A DNA stretch of 64,000 nucleotides from Eutypa lata (lineage: Eukaryota; Ascomycota; Sordariomycetes; Xylariales; Diatrypaceae). The DNA is taken from the NCBI GenBank assembly GCA_022661535.1, contig JAKULF010000007.1, forward strand, positions 3,720,001 through 3,784,000. Reading direction: 5' to 3'. Below the pieces are notes generated by a model. The model made no database searches and was not told the origin of the DNA. It worked only from the letters and a program-made list of their open reading frames with translations. Positions 55,526 through 64,000 of this stretch are shown piece by piece; the stretch's first letter is position 1, and each line of letters starts with the position of its first letter. Both the position numbers and the translations under genes were made by a program.

Positions 55526-58121
55526 TGTTATTACGGTGATCTGCGCGGTGACATGATACGACTAACTATCCTAATACCATGCCAACAGAGTCGCGTCGTC
55601 ACCGTTGTGGCGATGTATGTATGTTGTTGTACTTTTGGGCACTTTTCAACAACGTCCGGTGAGGAAGAAGAGACAACAGATAGACAGAGAGACAGACCTA
55701 CGTGCATCGATTACTACGTAACGAGGACCGCGGCGAAAAGAAGAAAAAAGGCAAAAAAAACCCTATTCTTACATATGTACATATGTATGTGCCTACACTA
55801 TGTAATTAATCTGACGGGCCCCCCAGTCTCTAACTTGGCATATACTTCGCCAAGGGTAGGCTAAGACGGAACTAAGTACGGCTGAGCACCATCACATACA
55901 TCCTTCATGTGGAATACCAACCTACGAGCTATCACGATTGGGTCGACGCGCGACAACATGGGTTGAATGCGACATGCGCGAAGGAGGCAAGATCTGCTTA
56001 GGCTTCATCCAGATCCTTTCACACAGTCACATCACTACTTAATACATGGTAAGTCAGCACGTTTATGTAAAGGTCAGCAGCCAATCAACACTAACACCAA
56101 CACCAACATGAGTAGGTACATACGTATGGAGGAGGAGGAGGAGGAGGAGAAGGAAAGACGGTTCGGGGCTGCATACATAGATAAGAAGAGGCATAACTAA
56201 CTAGCAGGAAATTCCATGTTGCTAAAAAGGATCCCGTTCCCGTCTTCTAAATCCTCGACTTACTACTTCGTATGCTAACTGCTATGATTTTTTTTTTGTC
56301 TACCTGCCCTGTCTGCCTTGGAGTTCTAAGCAATCCCCATAAGTTATATTACTACATGGAAGTATGGATATATTCTTACCTCTAACCGATAGGTCTCGGT
56401 ACTAATTACGTAATTTCGACGGCCTGATTTGATAAATATCTCTTCACACTTCTCTCCTTCTTCTGTCTCAATCTAGCTGCACTCTATGGTCATATAGAAT
56501 CGGTTGATAATATATAATTTGCTGGGTTTAAGCAGTCATTCGGTTTTAGAAGACATATCATGTTCTACGCATAATCAAAACTACGTATGTAGATAGATGC
56601 ATGCTCTGTTGTGTGCATGGGCTGCGTGGTTGATTGAGGTTTGATTGATCCTGCCAAGCAACAGGCTTGTCCAAGACTGGCGAATCCTAGTACCAGTTAC
56701 ACATGCCGAAAACGGTTCGAGGGTGCCTAAGTAGCTTGAGCTGAAAAAGATAGGTAGATGATGTACATGAGGTCTAAAAGTCTTTGCTAGTTTGATTTTA
56801 CTTAACTGACTTATTACTTCGTACAAGCCTATTGTATAAGAAGTACGGAACACGGATTCACCTGCATATGCTTCATACGTATAACCAACATAAGCAGCCA
56901 CACTGCCACAGTGTCAGAGTGTACCTAGGTAGTCTAGGTATATGTATCTGCATTGCTGATGTGCATAAGCGACTATACCACATCGAGGAATCCAACGTAT
57001 TTCGTACATGTACCAATTGACCACGGCAGTTCCCGATCCTACATACATAATGTAGTTATACCGCCTAGTAGGCACATACTAGAATTACATACACTGGCAC
57101 CCACATGTACTACGCATGTATGTACGTGCCGCCCAGCCCTATGGGGCAAGCAGTGGGGGGAAGCAGAGCGCCAAGAGCTTCGACTGGCGTCCTTTGAGCA
57201 CAGGTAGGCAGGTCAGCACCCTAACAAAGCTACGAGTCCACCTATGCCGACTTACTTACCTTACATACTTAGCTCTCGTGTACGCAGGTAAGTAGGTAGG
57301 TGTGAATAGGTAGGAATGCAAACTAGGTTCTGGACTCGTTTCAAGAATAGAAACAAAAAGCTAGTTAGCTGCGACGCTTATAAATATACAACGGAGCGGG
57401 CAGCTTTCATTGCGCCTCAAGAGTAGTAAACTTAGCGATCGCGAGGTTAGTGTGGATGGGCACATAGTTTATATAAACTACATACCTAAGTAGGGAGGTA
57501 GGTAGGTGTACAGTGCACAGTGAATAAAGGAGAGATGTCCGGTCGTTCAACACTCAGATAGCCGACCAGCCGTTCACCATCTATCTCCGTCTTTAACCCT
57601 GTGTATCCCCCCCACCTCAGTCAAGACGATCTAATATGGCAATGTAAGCAACGTGGATAGGTAATTAGATGATAGGTAGATGATAGGTAGATATGTAAGT
57701 AGGTTAGGTTAGGTAAAATCTTCATCTCATGACCACCCTTCGCTATCTGATGCTGCTTGCTATATTCTATCTCACTAAGGGGGGTGGGGTGGGTTTCCCT
57801 CTAATGACAATATGCTTCCACTATGTAGTAACTAACACATTCGCTCGCTTGCTTTAAATAAATCAAAAACCATCATGATCAAATCATAATCATCCCAAGC
57901 CCCGATACGTACGTAGGTAGGAGGGGAAATGGTATATACCCTCAACTCCACAACTCCATCCAACCCTCTCCACCATTACACACGTCTCTAGACACGCCAG
58001 TGCGCCTGAAACAAACATGCACCCCAAATATATGTATGAGTCGATCACCAAGACAGGGTAGGGCAGGGTAGGGCAGGGTAGGGAGGCCACAGACAGACAA
58101 GCAGGTGTGCGAGCGGGCGTC
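55526..58121. other. Long spacer with simple repeats and a G-quadruplex-type run
   Basis: Contains GGA repeats (about 56129-56150), a TACCTAGGTA palindrome (56922-56931), many TAGG tetranucleotide motifs (57285-57310, 57490-57510, 57660-57700) and the G-rich run at 58056-58083. A possible first exon of the left gene may lie near 55600-55707. No other coding frame is supported. Confidence 0.5.
58056..58083 (+). repeat. Six GGG runs with 2-nt loops, G-quadruplex motif
   Basis: Three units of GGGTAGGGCA (the last lacking CA) give six G-triplets separated by TA or CA. It lies 39 bp beyond the stop codon of the minus-strand gene at 58122, on the strand complementary to its mRNA. Confidence 0.8.
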
Positions 58122-58503
58122 CTATTTCCCACTCCCACTCCCACCTGTGCCATCCTCAAAGACCTTGAACACCTCCTCGCCCGCAACGGTAGTCCAAGCG
58201 CGCCGAGTGCTCGGGTACTCGCTCGGGGCGCTAGACCCGTCCGAGGCGTCATCGCAATCGACATCCACATCGCCATCTATATCGCTCATGGCGTCCTCGT
58301 CGACATGGATATCGATATCATCGAAGCCACCACTGCTCCCGAGCCCGAGCCCCAGCCCCAGGTCCAGGTCCACGAGGGCTTGGTGATCCTGCTCCGGGTC
58401 GCGGTTCTCCGCGTCTTCGATGCCGGGCCAGGGCTCGTCCTCGGGTCTGCCGTCCTGCCACGACGAGGAGCCGCTCTCGCCACCGAGTGCGGAGTCGTGA
58501 GGA

Positions 58504-58537
<34 letters not shown>

Positions 58538-61463
58538 CATGTATCAGTTGAAGCTGAACATCATGCTGATGCTGCGCCAGATCCAGCATGGGACTATCAT
58601 CATGATACTCCGACGACAACTCCCCTTCCTCACCATCCTCGTCCACGCCCCCATCCCCATCTCCATCTCCGTCGTCATAAAACATATCCATACCACTCCC
58701 ACTTCCGCTCCCACTCCCTCTCTCATCACCATCAAAATCACCATCGTCGTAGATGATAACCCCGCCGCGGTTCTGCCGCCCCTCCACGAACGGCGCATTG
58801 CTATACGGCGTGGCGTAATACGGCGTCGTGGCGCGACCGGCACCACCACCACCACCACCACCACCACCAGCGTTCATCATCGCTTCCGGCCCAGGACTCG
58901 GCGACGCCGTGCTCCAGCGCGGCGTGTTGCGCAGCCGGATCACGTCCACGACGGATGGCGAGCGCGTGCTGCGCCGTCGCTTGGTCAGCGTCGCCATGGC
59001 GTGCGCGTGCGCCGTGGTGGCGGCCAGGGTGATAGTAGCGGGGCGGACGGAAACCTGAGGCGAGGAGTGGCGTTGGTAGGAGGATGGGGGTGGTGCTTGT
59101 GCTTGGGGGTGGGCGTAGGAGGCGGCGAGGCGGCGTTGGACTTGGGCTGGTGAGGCGAGGAGGTGTGGCAGGTTAGGAGGCATGGACGTGGTGCGGATGC
59201 GGGGTGGTCTGGGCGTCTTGCGCGATTCGACTCGGCCTGATGCTGTGATGTGCGGGGAGCCGGAGCGCCTACGCTGCGCTGATGATATTGATAATGATGA
59301 GTAGTGGGGGGCGGCGGCGTAGACGGCGACCTGGGGAGCCGGCGAAAACGAGACGGTTCGTAACCGTGAAGGCGGCGCTTGGCGAATGCTGAGGGATTGC
59401 GAGCTGTTGTCGCTGGTGGATTGGTCGTCGAGGCGGTCGTTCCACTGCCAGCAATCCTCCAGGGCATCCGCCTCGGGGACTTCCTGGCTGGTCTGGGAGT
59501 CGGGGTAGACGCGGCTGAGCTCGCGCAGGCGCTGCCAGCTCCAGCCGTTGTCGTAGGCATCCAGGTCCTGGAGGTACGCCTCGGGCTGGGTGATGAAGAG
59601 GCGGTGGACGCCCGTGGCCTTCATGACCACGCTGGAGGTGAGGAACTGCACGTCCCAGGACACGGGCGTGACCATCTCCGCGGGCGAGAGGAAACGGAGC
59701 CGCGAGTCCTTGTGCATCTTGCGGAGGGGCACCCACGGGTGCTGCAAGCCGAGGAACTTGTGGACGCGCTGGTGCGTCGTCGAGCCATGGTAGACATTCC
59801 CCTGCATGCGGGAGAAGGTGCGGAACAAGGTCCCGAAAGCTTCGGATACGGCATTCTGCACGCTCCGAGCATCTGGACCGCGGACTTTGATAGTCTTGAC
59901 GAGACCGCGGCTCCGAAGCCGCCTGTCGATCATGCGGTTAGGCGCGCATGCTCGCGGCAGCATCCAGTCGGACTCGAATTCTGGGCCCGTCCACTCGCCG
60001 AAGCCGGGGGACTGGGGCTCCAGGGAAGAGGAGCTATTAGGCAGCTGCGTCCATTGGTCGGCATCCACCAGGCTTCCGCCCGGTGCATGCTGACTGTTGA
60101 ACTCACGGGTCTCGACCCAAACGCCCTTCAGAGGGAAGGGAAGGAAGACAACCTCAACCTCCCACGGGTTAGTATAGGAAGTGAAGGATGAGATGCCCTG
60201 CAATTGACTTAGTTGAGCTTTGAGCGACTGTAGTTCGCTATAGAGCTCGGCACGGTCCACATAACCGCTCCTGTCCGTCGACACGGACGCGACACTGCTC
60301 GCGGTATCAAGTACGCGCCGAGAACTCCCCGCATGGCTGCCACTATCGTTGAGCAGCTTCTCGATTTCAGTAACACGGTACTCAACCTCAGTGACTCTAA
60401 GATCAGCTTGGTCATGCTTGTCATGGCATTCATCGTGACCAGCCGCAGTAAAAGAGACATTCTCAAGTCTATCCAATCTCTGGTCGTGGCCTTGAACCGT
60501 GCTGGAAAGCTCCTGGAAAGTCTCGCGGTCCACACCTAATGCAGTGGTTTGGGTGTTCCTCTCAGTTACTTCCGTCACTCTGGAAGACCTCGGCGTGTTG
60601 GTCACGGTCGCTAACTCATCCACGGATTGACCGGCACTGGGTTCCCCGGCTTCCTCATCAACGGGCATCTCGTCCTCGTCTTTTTCAACGAGCGGTTCAC
60701 GTAGCTTGGATTTGACACCACTAAGTGTCTGGAGTCCTTTACCGGCAAATGGCTTGAGATATCCCATCCGGACGGATGATGTAGTGGAGCTTGGTTGGGA
60801 TGGAATCAAACATTGACTTGGAATCGGCGGGAGTTTATGTCCTTGATCCGGCTGAGACTGGATGAAATTGGTCCAACTTAACGTATCGGGTAGAGACTCC
60901 TGGGGAGTGGGCGCGACGACCTCACCTGGCGGGGCATTGGGGTCGGTCGGCAAGTGGGCAGAGAAAGAAGCAACTTTATTGGAATATGGAGTAAAAATGT
61001 CCGTGGGTTGTCCAGACGGGGGCGGCATTGCAAAAGACATCTCTGGAAGAACCGGTGTCAAGGGCTCTCGATTAGTTCTCGGTCGCTCATTCTCCTGGCC
61101 AGTGTTAGGAAATCCGGCGACAATAGAAGGGGCGGCAGGAGCCGGTGCCTCGCGAATATCATCATGGTAGCAAGCGTGGTGGGAGCACATGCAGAATGCG
61201 GCCGAATCCGACGACGCAGCTGCATCGCTGAAAAAGCCAGGTGAGTATCCGGTCGGGCTACCTCTGTCTGGTCGCGCAGAGCTGCCGCGACTCCAGAAGC
61301 GACGGCAACCACATTTTGGTCCATTGGTGCCGTTCAGGTCCACGAAGTTGCACGCGCCGCCAACCAGGGTTGGCGAAGTCGCGGCCGAAGTTATTGGTCC
61401 ATCATTGTAAATATTGAAAAAGGAGCTGTTTGGGAGCGGGAATTCTTGGGTTAATCCTGCCAT
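58122..61463 (-). CDS. Conserved orphan with N-terminal Cys/His motif and coiled coil
   Basis: 1113 aa, single exon, start MAGLTQEFPLPNSSFF. The N-terminus has a compact Cys/His cluster: C38, CGCRRFW (51-57) and CMCSHHACYHDD (91-102), which looks like a metal-binding site. A proline-rich linker follows, then a predicted coiled coil with repeated RVTEVEYRVTEIEKLL (about 300-385). A constrained core (about 445-680) begins NPWEVEVVFLPFPLKGVW and includes MLPRACAPNRMIDRRLRSRG and LGLQHPWVPLRKMHKDSRLR. The C-terminal third is disordered, with SP-rich basic stretches, nine Gly, GS repeats, acidic DGDGDGDGG and ten Gln. No named domain is recognised. There is no signal peptide. The Arg/Lys-rich linkers could favour a nuclear role, but no function is proposed. 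Confidence 0.8.
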
Positions 61464-64000
61464 TGAAGCGGGCGCTCTCAGTCTGGTCGGGTCGGGGCAT
61501 TTGATAATGGGAGATGTAAGAAGATGGAAACCGCCAGGCGTGGGACGATGATGATGGGGGGAAAAGGATCCTATTTATTTGGACTTGGGAGTGAGAGAGC
61601 GAGCGTCGAGAGGGATTTCCGTTATCGTATCGTCCGTTATCCTAGGCGACCCGACCAGGCACAGCTGGGTCGCAATCCGGGGAAAATCAGTACATGGCAC
61701 TGCTTAAGTTAGCTCCAAAATATCCTCAATGTTTTTATACGTTCGCAAATCATCACAACATGGGAAAACGATCCTCGGGCAATCACGAACCGTGGGAACC
61801 AGATAACCACAACAAAATTATAGACACCACCTATTGACCGCGACCGATGGAGGGATGAGACTTTATATACAAAAAGGCAACAGCGAAAGTGCGCGTAACA
61901 TGAATGGTAATGCGAACGAGATGATGAAAGATTGCGGAAGGGAGAAGTTGAGGTTGCGAAAGTGAGGCGCCTAGTTTAGGATTGGCCAAGAGGATGGTGG
62001 TGGTGGGGTTGGGATGTTGTATAGTCGAGATACTGTAGCTGTGTAGTCACAATATGCAGCTCTATTCTAGCCAGCTAGCCTCCTCTGCCTCTAGGTTGTT
62101 TATGTGGGTTTTGTTCCAACTGAGACAGACCACTAGAGGCATATGTGGAGAAGAGACGGTAGAATCAGGAAGAGGATAGGGATAAGTTAGGTTAGACTAT
62201 TTGACTATGTAGCGATGAAACGGATGAAGAACTGGGGAATCTCTGACTCGAATCCTTGTTCGGCAGAGAAATAAGTTCATACACGGGGAGTCTTTCTAAT
62301 AATCCCAATCTGCAATTCGTTGTCCAAACCACCAATTCGAGATATGTGGATGGGCAGATAGGAAGAGATGCCAGGCACACGTATTACAGACACCTCTTGC
62401 ATACTTACGGATGAGTCTGACAAGGGGCGTGTAATTATGTACGACACAGCAGTCTGTCTGTCTGTCTGTCTGTCTACACCTACATAGGCAGTGCCAGCAG
62501 CACGCAAGAGCTGATCCATCCACTTAACGCGTCGACGTGGAGGGCGGCCCATTTTAATTGTCCAGCAAAACAGCGGGAGAAGCAATGATAGGCGTCAACA
62601 TGGATGCCCAGGACGTGAAGCGGCAGGGCTCCCATTGGACGAGAACTGCTCTCGGGGATCCTAGTTCGCGACAAAAAACCAGGGTTCGCCGCCGCCGGGA
62701 CGTTACCGAGTTGCTTTTGAACGCGTTTTCTTTTCTCTACCTACTTAGGTACATATAACCACTACCACCACACCCCTCCACCCCTCCTCCGGATTCGACG
62801 ACAATAGTAGATAATTGCATATGTTGTACTTAAAGATATAATATGAGTCAACGTATTGGAGGTTGCAAGTTACATAGATAATACACATACTTACTTACAT
62901 AATTAGCGATACCAATCTTGATGTCATCCATTTTCAAGGAGCTCCTTTACTCCGTACGTACATACCAACTGTAGGTAAGCAAAGCAAAGCATGTAGTCTA
63001 GTTACACTCGCCAGTAACATGCATGCCTTGCATGGCATTCATCCATACCACACCTTGACCGGGAGCACGCAAGACAGCCAGCCGCCTCACTCTTCCACTC
63101 AGCAACTGACGGTCAAGAATCTGAAAGGAAGGGCAGATAGGCAGACAGACAAGCGGCCGGTCCGTCGGTCAAATTTCCTCGACTTAGTAATTAATGATCA
63201 ACTGACTAACAAACTACCAAGAGTCGGCCGGCCCAATGCTGGCAGGGCACGGCGGCACATCGATAATACTATGTAGTTATTTCTATAATAATACTAAAAG
63301 TAAGGCGGTTCGCGCACAGCAGTTTCGGCAAGACAAGCTTTGCCTTACTTATTAACTACATATTTACCCTCTAGTTAGGTAGTTAAGTAACCATATGAGC
63401 TATATTAGGAAGTGGGTGTGACGAAAGAGGCAACCAGCTGGATCCGTATAGCTAGTTAACTAAGTGAATGCATCTCGGAGTCATCACGGTCATGCGTAAT
63501 AGGTAACACAAGAATTAAAATACCATACACATAGTCGCTCGCATATCAGCCCTGAGTCAGCGCTGCGATTTCATTGGCCAATTCGAAGGGGGGGAGCATC
63601 TTTCCACGGGGATGGATCATGCTTGGCCTCAGATCCTCGGCCTTTCTTCTATCGGAAATGATGTGAGGCGTCGTCGTAAGTTTTAAGGTATCTATGTAAG
63701 GTGTCTGGCGTGATGCGTGATGTATGTATGAGCAATTCGTCATGATAGTCATGAGAAAGACAGAGAAAGAACGAAAAAAAAGAGACGGAGCGGAGTCCGA
63801 GCGCAATGCAAGTGATTTGTTGTAGCCCTATCTATAAAATTCCTCTAGGCAAGCTAATAACTACCAGTAATAACTAAAAAAGACCCCGTCGTCACACATG
63901 ATTACTATGGCATTCCCTGTTTATCGTACATGATGATACCGCGCGCGAGCCTCACGGCCCGTTAAAAATGGGGCCACGCTACATACCTAGTAGCTCGTCC
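61464..64000. other. Promoter of the orphan gene and noncoding DNA to the window end
   Basis: Immediately right of 61463 should be the promoter and leader of the minus-strand gene. Farther on are a GTCT microsatellite, an ACC-rich tract (62758-62790) and AT-rich DNA with TAGG motifs. No gene is supported up to the right edge. Confidence 0.5.
62452..62475 (+). repeat. GTCT tetranucleotide microsatellite, six units
   Basis: Six perfect units in noncoding DNA. Confidence 0.85.

Noticed and set aside
58056..58083. Interstitial telomeric repeat
   Set aside because: The unit is GGGTAGGGCA, not TTAGGG, and shows no TTAGGG copy.
58107..60191. Long plus-strand open frames (348 and 270 aa) opposite the 1113-aa orphan
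   Set aside because: They mirror low-complexity, GC-rich codons of the minus-strand gene and contain no recognisable domain; the minus-strand frame is longer, starts with ATG and has constrained motifs.

Overview
The window is chromosomal DNA of a filamentous ascomycete (Pezizomycotina). The signs are a wetA developmental regulator, a HET-domain protein and a NACHT NTPase of the fungal self/non-self type, short GT-AG introns of about 48-130 nt with CTAAC-like branch points, and long AT-rich spacers full of short TAGG/CCTA repeats. A sordariomycete is my best guess, but the class cannot be fixed from sequence reading alone.

Layout: (1) 1-2226, 3' part of wetA (+). (2) 3.7-9.3 kb, a DUF1993 protein (+), a tiny Cys-rich protein (+) with a distinctive promoter and leader, and a HET-domain protein (+). 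(3) 9.98-11.80 kb, a seven-exon secreted agmatinase-type ureohydrolase (-), then almost 4 kb of noncoding DNA. (4) 15.7-19.0 kb, a 1115-aa Ser-rich orphan (+). (5) 19-26.9 kb, a gene-poor stretch with one orphan ORF (-), a GST (+) with a GC-AG intron and a tRNA-like relic. (6) 26.9-30.1 kb, two secreted, probably GPI-anchored wall proteins. (7) 31.2-40.1 kb, a divergent pair: mitochondrial rRNA 2'-O-methyltransferase MRM1 (-) and a Mit1/CHD3-like chromatin remodeller (+). (8) 41.3-49.1 kb, a CCCH zinc-finger protein (+) converging on a 13-exon dihydroorotase (-). (9) 50.1-55.5 kb, a NACHT STAND protein (+) with an internal stop codon converging on a single-pass membrane protein (-). (10) 58.1-61.5 kb, a 1113-aa conserved orphan (-).

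There is no biosynthetic cluster and no bacterial-style operon; genes look independently transcribed. Housekeeping genes (MRM1, Mit1, dihydroorotase) sit among cell-surface and non-self-recognition genes. The points most worth a second look are the interrupted NACHT gene with a C-terminal membrane segment revealed by splicing, the Mit1 homologue with a start codon inside a 908-nt intron and two overlapping C-terminal frames, the dihydroorotase whose best splice model is one base out of frame, and a 10-bp palindrome that recurs in spacers. All exon boundaries were read by eye from splice signals and protein-family continuity; no search or alignment was run.
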